This document shows positions 32,472 to 41,028 of a stretch of DNA of 64,000 nt, piece after piece. Each line of letters starts with the position of its first letter. Position 1 is the first letter of the stretch. The notes beneath the pieces were generated by a model, which ran no database searches, was not told the origin of the DNA, and saw only the letters and a program-made list of their open reading frames with translations. Source of the DNA: Tepidiforma sp. (GTDB lineage: Bacteria; Chloroflexota; Dehalococcoidia; Tepidiformales; Tepidiformaceae); the NCBI RefSeq assembly GCF_026003995.1, contig NZ_BPIG01000001.1, forward strand, positions 434,001 to 498,000, in the 5' to 3' direction. The position numbers and the translations under genes were made by a program.

Positions 32472-34223
32472 TCAGGGCACGCTGATGACCGTCACGGCGC
32501 CGGTGTCGCCGTCGACTTCGATGACCGCGCCGTCCGGGATGCGCTTCGTCGCATCGGTGGCCGAGACGACGCAGGGGATGCCCAGCTCGCGGCTGACGAT
32601 GATCGCATGGCTGAGCGTCGCGCCGACATCGACGACGACGCCGGCCGCGGGCACGAAGAGCGGCGTCCACGCGGGGTCGGTCATCGGCGCGACGAGGATG
32701 TCCCCCGGTTCGAGCACGGTCGGGTCGAGCGGGTCGAGGACGACGCGCGCGGTGCCGCGGGCCCTGCCGGGGCAGCCCGGGACGCCATGGATGACATCGC
32801 CCGGGCCGGCCTTCTGCGCGGTATGCTCCGCCCGGCGCCGCCAGGTCGTGTTCTCCGGCGGGGTGCCGTTGATGATGAACGGCGGCTCGAGCGTGAGGAG
32901 CCATTCGTAGTGCTTGCGGCGGGGTTCGACGAGACTGCGGAGGTCGGTCAGCCGGCCCTCCGCGTAGTCGCGCAGCTCATCTTCGAACAGGAAGCAGATG
33001 TCGTGCGGGCGGTCGACCTGGCCGCGCTCGACCGCGCGGCGGCCGAGTTCGCGGAGGGCCATCCGCGTCTCTTCGATGACGCGGATGATGTTCGTCTTCG
33101 AGCGCTCGCGGCCGGGGACGAAGGTGAGCGCGCTCTGCATGGCGGCGTCGAACTGGGCGAGCGTCGCCGGGTCGCCAGCGAGGGCTTCGCGGATTTCGGC
33201 GCGGATGCGCTCCCGTTCGGCGACGCGCTCGGCATTCTTCTGCATCGGTGAGCTGTCGTCGCCGCTGAGCCGCATGCGGTCGATCGCGGCGAGGGCGAGG
33301 TCCGGGTTGGTTTCCCAGGTGTCGGCCATGACGTCCCATTCGTTGGGGCCGCGCGAGCCGAACTCGGCGAGGAAGTCGGCGAAGGCGGCCAGGAACGCGC
33401 GGGCGTCGGGGTGGTCGGAACCCTGGAGGCGGGCGTAGATGCCCGCGGGACCGACATCGAAGAGGCGATTCAGTTCCGCGGAGGCCCGAACCTTCCGGCT
33501 CAGCTCCCACATCGCGTACGAGGGGGCGGCGGAGTCGACGCCGCCGAGCCCGGCGATGAGCTTCATGGCGTCGGCGGGCCGCCCGATGGCGGCGCAGATG
33601 GCCGCGATGGCGCCGGGGCCGATCGAGGCGGCGCCGCTCTGGTTGATGTGCTGATCGAACATCCGGCGGCAGAGCGGCCGCATCGAGATGGCGCGTTCGA
33701 GCAGCTCGACGTCGGAGAGCCTCGAGAGGTCGGGGCGCTCAGCGCGCACCTGGCGGGCGAGCTGCCGGTCGGCTTCGAGCTCCGACTGGTCCATGTCCCC
33801 GAGTACCCAGCCGAGCCACTTCTCCATGACGGCGGTCGTAGCCGGGTTTTCGTGCCACGGCTCCTTCACGTAGGGCGGGACGTCCGGGTGGTCGCCGAAG
33901 TAGGCGGCGTCGATGGCGGCGGCGGACATGCCGGGCGTGCGCTCGCCCCAGACGCGGATCCACGTGGCGTTGAGATAGCCGTAGCCGCCGATGAGGCCGA
34001 TGAAGTCACAGCGGTTCGGGTCGGGGTCGAGCTCCTCGTCGCCGACGCCGAGGCGGTTGACGGCGCAGTCGCGCCAGCCGCGGACCGTGCCGCCGTTGGC
34101 GAAAACGAGCTCCCAGCCGGCGGGGCTGGGCGGTTCGGGGAGGACTTCGCCGACGTTGGCGCGCGTCCAGAAGGAGGCTTTCGGGTCGTAGGGGGCGTCT
34201 TCGATCCAGCGGACCTTCTCCAT
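32472..34223 (-). CDS. Orphan phosphohistidine-swivel protein (PEP-utilizing enzyme mobile domain)
   Basis: The C-terminal ~85 residues are a PEP-utilizing-enzyme mobile domain with the phospho-His in TLSHAIIVSRELGIP (His about residue 539). The preceding ~480 residues are largely helical, like the substrate-binding part of rifampicin phosphotransferase or the phosphohistidine subunit of phenylphosphate synthase. There is no ATP-grasp domain in the 583 residues and no separate ATP-binding subunit gene nearby. It heads the minus-strand acyl-CoA operon. The phosphate donor and target are unknown. Confidence 0.7.
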   Translation of the reverse strand: MEKVRWIEDAPYDPKASFWTRANVGEVLPEPPSPAGWELVFANGGTVRGWRDCAVNRLGVGDEELDPDPNRCDFIGLIGGYGYLNATWIRVWGERTPGMSAAAIDAAYFGDHPDVPPYVKEPWHENPATTAVMEKWLGWVLGDMDQSELEADRQLARQVRAERPDLSRLSDVELLERAISMRPLCRRMFDQHINQSGAASIGPGAIAAICAAIGRPADAMKLIAGLGGVDSAAPSYAMWELSRKVRASAELNRLFDVGPAGIYARLQGSDHPDARAFLAAFADFLAEFGSRGPNEWDVMADTWETNPDLALAAIDRMRLSGDDSSPMQKNAERVAERERIRAEIREALAGDPATLAQFDAAMQSALTFVPGRERSKTNIIRVIEETRMALRELGRRAVERGQVDRPHDICFLFEDELRDYAEGRLTDLRSLVEPRRKHYEWLLTLEPPFIINGTPPENTTWRRRAEHTAQKAGPGDVIHGVPGCPGRARGTARVVLDPLDPTVLEPGDILVAPMTDPAWTPLFVPAAGVVVDVGATLSHAIIVSRELGIPCVVSATDATKRIPDGAVIEVDGDTGAVTVISVP

Positions 34224-34310
34224 GCTCCACTCCTGTTAACACTGTCGAGGGAGCGGATGGTAGCGGGTGTTTCGGCGGTTGCGAAGGGGTTGGCTGAACG
34301 GGCGGCCAGT

Positions 34311-34339
34311 TTGACCGCAGCGGGAGAGTTTGCGATATC
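34311..34339 (+). promoter_or_regulatory. Promoter for 3-hydroxyacyl-CoA dehydrogenase gene
   Basis: TTGACC (34311-34316), 17 bp, GATATC (34334-34339). The predicted start lies about 30 nt before the ATG at 34377, which has GGAGGG as SD. The region is divergent from the phosphohistidine-protein gene. Confidence 0.4.
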
Positions 34340-34376
34340 TGGCGCGTATGGATCGATAGGATCCGCGGAGGGCAGC

Positions 34377-35237
34377 ATGCGGGTCGAACGGGTCGGGGTC
34401 ATCGGCGCGGGCCTCATGGGGAGCGGCATCGCGCAGGTCGCGGCGTACCACGGCTGCGATGTGACGCTCGTCGACGTCGACGAGACGCGGGTGGCGAAGG
34501 CGATCGAGGGCATTCGCGGCCGGCTCGCGCGGGAGGCTGAGCGGGGACGCATCAGCCCGGAATCGGCCGAGGCAGCGGCGGAGCGGCTCCGCGGGGCGGC
34601 CGACATCGACGAGCTGCGTTCGGTCGCGCGCGTCGAGGCGGTCATCGAGGCGGTCGTGGAGGACATCGACGTGAAGACGAGGCTGTTCCGGCGGCTCGGC
34701 GAGGTCTGCCGGCCCGACGCCCTGCTCGCGAGCAACACCAGCTCGCTGCCGCTGAGCGACCTCGCCGCCGCATCTGGCCGGCCCGAGCGGGTCATCGGCC
34801 TGCATTTCTTCAACCCGCCGTGGGCGCTGAAGCTGGTCGAAATCGTCTCGACGGCGTCGACGACGGAGGAGACGCTGCAGGACGCGCTGCAGTTCTGTCA
34901 GCAGCTCGACCGGGTGACGGTGCAGGTGAAGGATACGCCGGGCTTCATCGCCAACCGGCTGCTGGTGCCGTTCATCTTCGACGCCATCGAACTGCTGCAG
35001 ACCGGAGTAGCATCCGCGGAGGACATCGACCTCGCCTGCCGGGTGGGCCTGAACCACGCCATGGGGCCGCTCGCGACGGCCGACCTCATCGGGCTGGATA
35101 CGCTGAAGGCGATCGCGGAGAGCATGTTCGAGGAGTACGGCGAACCGCGGTTCAAGGCGCCGACGCTGCTGCGCCGGCTGGTGAGCCTCGGCCACCTCGG
35201 ACGGAAGACCGGGCGCGGCTTTTTCCGCTACGGCTGA
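34377..35237 (+). CDS. 3-hydroxybutyryl-CoA (3-hydroxyacyl-CoA) dehydrogenase
   Basis: Oxidises 3-hydroxyacyl-CoA to 3-ketoacyl-CoA with NAD+. The 286 residues show the Rossmann motif GVIGAGLMGSGIAQVAA and the catalytic His/Glu region IGLHFFNPP. Also present are the conserved NTSS segment, VKDTPGFIANRLL and the C-terminal GLDT ... GRGFFRY. Size matches PaaH/Hbd, without a fused hydratase. The long upstream open frame is a shadow; GGAG before the ATG at 34377 fixes the start. The 3' end overlaps the convergent aminotransferase by 10 nt. Confidence 0.92.
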   Translation: MRVERVGVIGAGLMGSGIAQVAAYHGCDVTLVDVDETRVAKAIEGIRGRLAREAERGRISPESAEAAAERLRGAADIDELRSVARVEAVIEAVVEDIDVKTRLFRRLGEVCRPDALLASNTSSLPLSDLAAASGRPERVIGLHFFNPPWALKLVEIVSTASTTEETLQDALQFCQQLDRVTVQVKDTPGFIANRLLVPFIFDAIELLQTGVASAEDIDLACRVGLNHAMGPLATADLIGLDTLKAIAESMFEEYGEPRFKAPTLLRRLVSLGHLGRKTGRGFFRYG

Positions 35238-36382
35238 ACGGGCATCGTCTGCCGGATGCCCGCGATTTCGTCGAGGATGGCGAGGCACTCTTCGTCGGTG
35301 TTGTAGAAGTGCGGGGCGATGCGGATGCCGGCCCCGGGGCGGTGGTCGATGACGAAGCCGCGGCGGATGAGCTCGTCCTTCACCTGTTCGGCGCCCGGGA
35401 AGTCGACGGTGACGTGGTTGCCGCGGCGAGCCGGGTCGAGCGGGGTGCGAACGGTGAGGCCGCGCGCGAGCGCACCGTCGATGAGCAGCTGTGACTGGTG
35501 CAGCGCCTTTGCGCGGATTGCTTCGACGCCGACGTCGCGGATGATGCGGTAGCCTTCGCGCGCCTGGTAGATGGCGGGCATGTTGGGCGTGCCGCCGAGG
35601 AACCGGCCGATGCCGGGCGCGTAGACGATCGGCGGCGGCTCGAAGCCGAACGGGCGGGCGTGGGAGAACCACCCGGCCATGCGCGGTTCGAGCCGCTCGA
35701 CGAGGTCGGGCCGGACGTAGAGGTAGCCCGCTCCGGGCCCGCCGCAGAGCCATTTGACGGACCCGCCGACGAGGAAGTCGACGCCCAGTTCCATCACGTC
35801 GAAGGGGACCGAGCCCATCGACTGGTAGGCATCGAGGACGACGAGCGCGCCGTACTCGTGCGCGCGTTCGACGATGGGGCGGACGTCGACCAGTTCGGCG
35901 GTCCGGAAGAGGACGTGCGAGACGACGACGAGGAGCGTCCGGTGGTCGATGGCCTCCAGCAGCTGCTCAGCGGGCAAGGAGAGCGGGTCGGCCCCGACGC
36001 GGACGACTTCGGAGCCGAGACGGCGCTGGCCGTCGAGGAGATACTCGACGGTCGGGAACTCGCCGGCGCAGCAGACGAGCCGGTTCCGCGGCGGTTCGTA
36101 GTCGAGGCAGGAGAGGATGGCCGCCAGCGCGTTGGTGACGTTCTGGCACATGGTCATGGAGCCGCGGGGTGCGCGGATGATGTCTTCGAGGATGGCGGCG
36201 ACGCCCGCGACTTCCGGGAGCCAGGTGTCCCAGGCAACGACGCCTTCTTCGGCCCAGAGGCCGGTGTACTCGGCGAGCGCGGCCGGGACCGTATCGGGCA
36301 TCGCGCCGAGCGAGTTGTTGATGAGGTACGTCTTCTTCGCGAGGATCGGGAAGCGTGACCGCCAGGAAAGCAGATCGGGCAT
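35228..36382 (-). CDS. Aminotransferase class V-fold PLP enzyme (kynureninase / isopenicillin-epimerase-like)
   Basis: A fold-type I PLP enzyme of 384 residues. The Schiff-base Lys is in GGSVKWLCGGPG, the PLP phosphate region in CQNVTNALAAIL, and the Asp-x-Tyr pair in VLDAYQSMG. It resembles kynureninase and cysteine-desulfurase-like relatives, but no cysteine loop for sulfur transfer is evident. The start is the ATG at 36382 or 36394. It is last in a minus-strand group with a Rieske protein. The true substrate is unknown. Confidence 0.8.
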   Translation of the reverse strand: MPDLLSWRSRFPILAKKTYLINNSLGAMPDTVPAALAEYTGLWAEEGVVAWDTWLPEVAGVAAILEDIIRAPRGSMTMCQNVTNALAAILSCLDYEPPRNRLVCCAGEFPTVEYLLDGQRRLGSEVVRVGADPLSLPAEQLLEAIDHRTLLVVVSHVLFRTAELVDVRPIVERAHEYGALVVLDAYQSMGSVPFDVMELGVDFLVGGSVKWLCGGPGAGYLYVRPDLVERLEPRMAGWFSHARPFGFEPPPIVYAPGIGRFLGGTPNMPAIYQAREGYRIIRDVGVEAIRAKALHQSQLLIDGALARGLTVRTPLDPARRGNHVTVDFPGAEQVKDELIRRGFVIDHRPGAGIRIAPHFYNTDEECLAILDEIAGIRQTMPVQP

Positions 36383-36430
36383 GCCCGAGAGCATGCCCGA
36401 TGAACGGTGCGCGGGGAAGCGGATGCGCGC

Positions 36431-37165
36431 CTAGCGCGGGAGGCCGACGTAGACTTCGCCGTTTTCCACCTTGACCGGATAGGTCTGCATGTCTTCGGCG
36501 GTGAGCGTCGGGCGGGCGAACTTCGGCACCGGGAACGCCTGGTACGGCATCGGGATGAAGCGGAGGAGCCGGAACAGCTTCGACTGGATGCCGCCGAGGA
36601 ACGGGTGCTCGTTGTTGAACTGGCTGGAGAACGGCTGGCGGACGACCTTACCCGTCTCGAGATCGAACCGCGCGCCGTGGAACGGGCACATGATGCAGTT
36701 GTCCTTGATCGGCTCGGGCCGGATCGGCGAGCCGGGGAAGCCCGCGAGAGGCAGCCGGGCATGCGAGCAGAGGGCGTTGAGCGCGTGAACGGTTTCGCCG
36801 GTGCGGACGAGCACGACGCGCTGGGCGCGGGCGCGCACCTCCTTCGGCAGGCCGTCGGGGAAGTCGCGCAGGAGGCCGACCTTCGCCCAGCGGGTCATCT
36901 GCGCGTGCGGGCGGATCTCCTTCGCGCGGATCGGCACCGGGGCATCGAGGCCGAGGAGCGGCGACACGACGACCTGCATGAGCCCGCCGGAGATGAGGCC
37001 GGCGACGAGCAGCACGATGCCCCCGAGCGTGTTGTCGGACGCGGTGACCGGGTCGCCGGGGAAGAAGAGCAGGATGATGCCGCCGGCGATGAGCCCGATA
37101 CTCGCGATTCCCCACGTGCCGAGGATGGAAACACCAAGGAAAGCCAGGGCAGGTGACACGGGCAA
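36431..37165 (-). CDS. Membrane-anchored Rieske [2Fe-2S] protein
   Basis: Two N-terminal membrane helices (about residues 8-35 and 46-68) are followed by a soluble Rieske domain. The cluster ligands are Cys133/His135 (CSHARLPLAG) and Cys160/His163 (CPFHGARFD). The disulfide cysteines of respiratory Rieske proteins are missing, so it is closer to ferredoxin or oxygenase-type Rieske domains. No cytochrome b is adjacent. It may relay electrons to a monooxygenase near the flavin reductase. Confidence 0.82.
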   Translation of the reverse strand: MPVSPALAFLGVSILGTWGIASIGLIAGGIILLFFPGDPVTASDNTLGGIVLLVAGLISGGLMQVVVSPLLGLDAPVPIRAKEIRPHAQMTRWAKVGLLRDFPDGLPKEVRARAQRVVLVRTGETVHALNALCSHARLPLAGFPGSPIRPEPIKDNCIMCPFHGARFDLETGKVVRQPFSSQFNNEHPFLGGIQSKLFRLLRFIPMPYQAFPVPKFARPTLTAEDMQTYPVKVENGEVYVGLPR

Positions 37166-37232
37166 ACCTCCGACGGGATACTACCCCGCTTGTGCAGAAT
37201 TGCGCAAAGTTTCGGCTGACCGGGTGAGCAGA

Positions 37233-37544
37233 TCAGGCACCGGACAGCTGTTCCGAGAGGCCTTCGAGCAAAACGCGCACCCGTTCTGGGGCAGCGAGGT
37301 GCTGGCGGATGCGCGATTCGAACTCCCGGCGGTCGGGCGACTGCGACCAGCGCTTCCAGTCGCCGAGGCCGAACCAGGTGCTGATGACGACGATGTTGTG
37401 GGGGTCTTCGCTGTCGCGGAGAGTCTCTCCCGAGATGTAGCCGGGCTCATCGAGGCAGCGGATGCGCAGCTGCCGCAGGAGTTCGAGGACGTTCCGTTCC
37501 CGGCCCGGGAGCACGCGGCGTTCGATGACGACTTTGACGGCCAT
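37233..37544 (-). CDS. Antibiotic biosynthesis monooxygenase (ABM) domain protein
   Basis: A 103-residue dimeric alpha+beta barrel candidate: the VKVVIERRVLPGRERNVLELL opening and PGYISGETLRDSEDPHNIVVISTW strand pattern match the ABM family. Members include cofactor-free quinone-forming monooxygenases and heme-degrading enzymes. It lies 3 nt after a flavin reductase gene in the same transcript. Substrate unknown. Confidence 0.8.
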   Translation of the reverse strand: MAVKVVIERRVLPGRERNVLELLRQLRIRCLDEPGYISGETLRDSEDPHNIVVISTWFGLGDWKRWSQSPDRREFESRIRQHLAAPERVRVLLEGLSEQLSGA

Positions 37545-37547
37545 CTG

Positions 37548-38048
37548 CTACCTCTCGGCAAGCGAGCGATATGCGCGGCGGAAGTAAATGAGGGGCGCGC
37601 GGTCCGGGTCGAACCGGGCGCCGACGACGCGGCCGACGACGATGGTGTGGTCGCCGCCCGGCAGCGCTTCGTGGAGTTCGCAGTCGAGCTGGGCGATGGC
37701 GCCGGGGATGAGGGGACAGCCCGTCACCCAGCGCTCGGTCGGGATGGACGGGTCGAAGGCGGGCGCGGGGTCGCGGCCGGAGGTCGCGAAGTACTTCGAG
37801 ACGTCTTCCTGGCCCTCCGCGAGAATGCTGATCGCGAACCGCCCGGACTGGCGAATCATCCGCGGCAGGTGGTTGGTGTCGGCCAGGCTGACGAGGACGA
37901 GGACCGGATCGACCGAGAGGGAGGAGAAGCTGGAGACCGTGATGCCGTAGACGAGCCCGTCGAGCTCGGTCGTGACGACCGTGACGCCCGAGGCCCAGGA
38001 GCCGAGCGCACCCTTGAAGTCGTCGATGGAGAGGGTCGGAGCAGTCAT
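37548..38048 (-). CDS. Flavin reductase (FMN-binding split-barrel)
   Basis: Reduces FMN/FAD with NAD(P)H to feed a two-component monooxygenase. The 166 residues contain the family pattern: FKGALGSWASGVTVVTTELDG, GITVSSFSSLSVDPVLVLVSL and the conserved DHTIVVGRV near the C-terminus. The ATG at 38048 follows the muconolactone-isomerase-like gene by 5 nt. The oxygenase partner is not obvious; the ABM protein next door usually needs no flavin. Confidence 0.88.
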   Translation of the reverse strand: MTAPTLSIDDFKGALGSWASGVTVVTTELDGLVYGITVSSFSSLSVDPVLVLVSLADTNHLPRMIRQSGRFAISILAEGQEDVSKYFATSGRDPAPAFDPSIPTERWVTGCPLIPGAIAQLDCELHEALPGGDHTIVVGRVVGARFDPDRAPLIYFRRAYRSLAER

Positions 38049-38053
38049 GGCAG

Positions 38054-38338
38054 TCAGGCCGGCGGGAGCGACGGGACCATGTCCCAGAGCGCGTGGACGG
38101 TCGTCTCGACGAAGTACCGCGCGAGCGGCAGGGAGGCGATGAGGGTATCCATTTCGCGCGCGTCGGCGGCGTCGTAGATAGCGAGCACGCCGATGCCGGC
38201 TTCGCGGTAGATCGCCCGGATTTTGCCCTGGTCGTACTGGACTTTCACGGCGCGCAGCTGCTCGGCGACGAGGGCCTGCCACTGGTCGGAGGGCATATCG
38301 TGCGGCTGCCGGGAAACCAGCCGGACAGAAAACAGCAT
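38054..38338 (-). CDS. Muconolactone delta-isomerase-like protein
   Basis: A 94-residue ferredoxin-like-fold protein with the MIase pattern: MLFSVRLVSRQPHDMPSDQW, then GKIRAIYREAGIGVLAIYDA and the C-terminal MDTLIASLPLARYFVETTV. Real muconolactone isomerases work in the catechol branch of beta-ketoadipate, but no other gene of that pathway is here. It may instead be a structural or regulatory homologue in the flavin-reductase operon. Confidence 0.8.
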   Translation of the reverse strand: MLFSVRLVSRQPHDMPSDQWQALVAEQLRAVKVQYDQGKIRAIYREAGIGVLAIYDAADAREMDTLIASLPLARYFVETTVHALWDMVPSLPPA

Positions 38339-38411
38339 GTCGGGCTCCTGGGGGTTGGACGTGGCTGCAAGTATAGCCGCGCCCGATGAGCGGGGCGAAA
38401 CGGCGGGACTA

Positions 38412-39173
38412 CTACCGGGCGAGGAGGATGAGGGCGGCGGCGACGCCGTAGGTGATGACGGCGATGCGGAGCCAGCGCTGCCCGAGCCGCCGCGCGAGCC
38501 CCGCGCCGAGGTAGCCGCCGGCCAGCGCGCCGGCCGCCATCACCAGCACCGCACCCCATGCGACTGGCCCGAAGAGCGCGAAATAGGCGACCGCGGCGAA
38601 GTTGATGACGGCCGAGAGGAGGCCTTTGAGGGCGTTCGAGTGCTGGAGGTCGTCCGGGAGCAGGATGGCGAGGGTGGCGAGCATGATGATGCCGAGCCCG
38701 CCGCCGAAGTAGGCGCCGTAGATGGCGAGCACGAAGACCGCGGCCAGGAGCGGCAGCGTGACCCGCGCTTCGCCCCCGGGCGGCGGATGGGCGGTCCGGG
38801 CCAGCCGGGAGAGCGGGCCCTGGAACGCCATCACCCCGCAGGCGAACAGGATGAGGAACGGGACGATAGCGTCGAAGGCGGATTCCGGGGTCAAGAGGAG
38901 GATGGCCGAGCCGGCGAGGGAGCCGGCGATGCACGGCGCGGCGAGGGCGATGACGCGCCCCCGCTGGCGGCGCAGCTCGCCGCGGTAGCCGATGCTCCCG
39001 CCGACGTAGCCGGGCCAGAGCGCGACGGTGTTCGTCACGTTCGCGGCTTTCGAGGGGTAGCCGGCCGCCAGCAGCGCGGGGAAGCTGACGAGGGAGCCGC
39101 CGCCCGCGACGGCGTTGATGGCCCCGGCCGCAAAAGCTGCAGCGGCCAGTCCCAGGCCGGTGAGAAGGTCCAT
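38412..39173 (-). CDS. TSUP (TauE/SafE) family sulfite/anion exporter-like membrane protein
   Basis: A 253-residue protein with about eight membrane helices and two TSUP half-repeats: GAINAVAGGGSLVSFPALLAAG in the first and GAYFGGGLGIIMLATLAIL in the second. The family exports sulfite, sulfoacetate or other organosulfur anions. It heads the redox cluster, divergent from the HAD gene. A sulfite role would fit the sulfur genes 11 kb away but is not shown. Confidence 0.85.
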   Translation of the reverse strand: MDLLTGLGLAAAAFAAGAINAVAGGGSLVSFPALLAAGYPSKAANVTNTVALWPGYVGGSIGYRGELRRQRGRVIALAAPCIAGSLAGSAILLLTPESAFDAIVPFLILFACGVMAFQGPLSRLARTAHPPPGGEARVTLPLLAAVFVLAIYGAYFGGGLGIIMLATLAILLPDDLQHSNALKGLLSAVINFAAVAYFALFGPVAWGAVLVMAAGALAGGYLGAGLARRLGQRWLRIAVITYGVAAALILLAR

Positions 39174-39194
39174 GCGCGGGTTACGCTGGCAAAG

Positions 39195-39219
39195 AGCGCC
39201 TCTACGCGCCAGAGGCGCT
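39195..39219. promoter_or_regulatory. Inverted repeat between TSUP and HAD genes
   Basis: AGCGCCTCT, 7-nt spacer, AGAGGCGCT: a perfect 9-bp dyad in the 58-nt divergent gap. It may be an operator or a 5'-UTR hairpin; there is no T-run. Confidence 0.35.
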
Positions 39220-39231
39220 AGGCTCGGGAGG

Positions 39232-39781
39232 ATGGCGCGTCCGCTCTTGACCTTCGACCTCGACGGTGTGCTCTGTCGGCCGCCGTTCGGCATCAACCCG
39301 GGAAGCGGGCGACATAAGCGGCGGGATGCGCAGGGGAAAGGCGGCATCCTTTGGCTTACCGAGGGCTGGCGCTACCTCGGCCGGAAGCCGATGCCGGGGC
39401 GCGCTCGAGGCGTTCTCCCGGCTTTCCGAGATGTTCGAATGCGTGGTCGTGACCGCGCGGGGCGAGCAGGCGCGGCCGCTGACCGAACGCTGGTTCCAGC
39501 GATACCTCGGCCGCGTCCCGCGCATCGAAATGCGGCCGTCGCCCGCGGAGACGTCCGCCCAGTTCAAGGCCCGGGTCGTCGGCGGGCTCGGCCCGCTGGC
39601 GCACTTCGAGGACGACCCGTTCACGGCGACGTGGCTGGCGGAGCTGCTGCCGCGCGTCTACCTGGTCGACTGGGGGCGAAACCGGTGGCTCGCCGGGCCG
39701 AACATCACCCGCGTGCGGTCGGTCAGCGAAGCGGTGGAGGAGCTCGTGCGGCTGGCTCAGGAGGGGCGGCCGGCGAGCTGA
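39232..39781 (+). pseudogene. HAD-like nucleotidase-type protein, frameshifted by one extra G
   Basis: The first part (from ATG 39232) holds the HAD nucleophile motif TFDLDGVLC. After the four-G run 39396-39399 the frame must drop one base to continue: ALEAFSRLSEMFECVVVTARG, HFEDDPFTATWLAELL and VYLVDWGRNRWLAG, which are HAD motifs II-III. As read the N-terminal frame runs into unrelated sequence. The repaired protein would be about 182 residues, like 5'-nucleotidase/HAD proteins of unknown substrate. A GGGAGG SD directly abuts the ATG. The 3' end overlaps cinA by 25 nt. Confidence 0.75.
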
Positions 39782-41016
39782 CCGAGGAGGGCGCGCCGGA
39801 GCAGCAGCATCGCCGTCGTGACGGCGCGGCGCTTCACCGCCTGGCGGCCCTGGTTCATCGAGGTCGTCAGGACGTACGTTTCGCCGTCGGGGGTGGCGAC
39901 CGCCACGTGGACCGTGCCGGGCGGGATGCCGTCCTGCGGGTCCGGGCCGGCGACCCCGGTGATGCCGATGCCGTAGTCGGTGCCGATCCGCTCCCGGGCG
40001 GCGGCTGCCATCGCCTTCGCCGTCTCCTGCGAGACGACGCCGTGCTCCGCGATGACCTCGGCGGGCACCCCGAACGCGATCTTCTGCTCGGTCTGGTAGG
40101 TGACGAGGCCGGCGATGAAGTAGGAGCTGGCCCCGGGCACGTCAGTCAGCGTGCTCGAGAGGAGGCCGCCGGTGCACGACTCCATGACGGCGAGGGTAGC
40201 GCGCCGCTCGTGCATGAGGTCGGCGATATGGCCTTCGAAGGTGTCGTCGTCTTTGCCCCAGATGGCGTTGCCGAAGATGCGCTCGAGCTCTTCTTCGACG
40301 GGGCGGATGCGCGCCCAGGCCTCTTCGCGGGTGCGTGCCTTGGCGCCGATGCGGAGGTGGACGCCGTCGGCGCGGGCGTAGGTGCCGATGCCGATGCCGG
40401 GGGTGGCGTAGAGCGGCCGCGCCATCTCGTCGACGGTGCCTTCGCCGATGCCGACCGTCTTGAGCGTGCGGGTGACGAGCACCTCGCCGGCGAACCGGCG
40501 CTCGAGTTCCGGCGCGACCTCCTTCGTCCACATCCGCTCCATCTCGGCGGGGACGCCGGGCATGCAGATGATGAGGTGGCCGTCCCGTTCGACCCACCAG
40601 CCCGGCGCCGTGCCGCGGGGGTTTTCGATGGGGCGCGCGCTGGGGATGAGCCAGGCCTGCTTGATGTTCGATTCCGGCATCGGGTAGCCGCGCCCGGCGA
40701 ACCAGGCGCGGACGCGCTGCTCGAGGTCCGGGTCGACGTACGGCTCTTCGCCGAGGACGCGGGCGACGCCCTCGCGGGTCAGGTCGTCATCGGTCGGGCC
40801 GAGGCCGCCGGTCGTGATGACCAGGTCGGAGCGGTTCCACGCGCGCTCGAGCGTCTCGACGATGCGGCCCAGGTTGTCGCCGACGACCGACGTGTACAGC
40901 AGGTCGATCCCGAGCTCCGGGAGTCGCTGGGCGATATAGGCGCTGTTGGTATCGACGATTTCGCCGAGGAGGATCTCGGTGCCGATGGCGATGATTTCTG
41001 CCTTCACGGCCGGCAA
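39757..41016 (-). CDS. cinA: CinA family protein (nicotinamide mononucleotide deamidase / ADP-ribose pyrophosphatase)
   Basis: The N-terminal MoaB-like domain begins KAEIIAIGTEILLGEIVDTNSA with VITTGGLGPTDDDLTREGVA. The C-terminal CinA (PncC) amidase domain has ESCTGGLLSSTLT, SQETAKAMA and GITGVAGPDPQDG. At 419 residues it is the full two-domain form, which recycles NMN in NAD metabolism. The start is a TTG at 41016 or the GTG at 41007 three codons on. It overlaps the HAD gene convergently. Confidence 0.9.
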   Translation of the reverse strand: MPAVKAEIIAIGTEILLGEIVDTNSAYIAQRLPELGIDLLYTSVVGDNLGRIVETLERAWNRSDLVITTGGLGPTDDDLTREGVARVLGEEPYVDPDLEQRVRAWFAGRGYPMPESNIKQAWLIPSARPIENPRGTAPGWWVERDGHLIICMPGVPAEMERMWTKEVAPELERRFAGEVLVTRTLKTVGIGEGTVDEMARPLYATPGIGIGTYARADGVHLRIGAKARTREEAWARIRPVEEELERIFGNAIWGKDDDTFEGHIADLMHERRATLAVMESCTGGLLSSTLTDVPGASSYFIAGLVTYQTEQKIAFGVPAEVIAEHGVVSQETAKAMAAAARERIGTDYGIGITGVAGPDPQDGIPPGTVHVAVATPDGETYVLTTSMNQGRQAVKRRAVTTAMLLLRRALLGQLAGRPS

Positions 41017-41028
41017 GTCTACGTCCGG

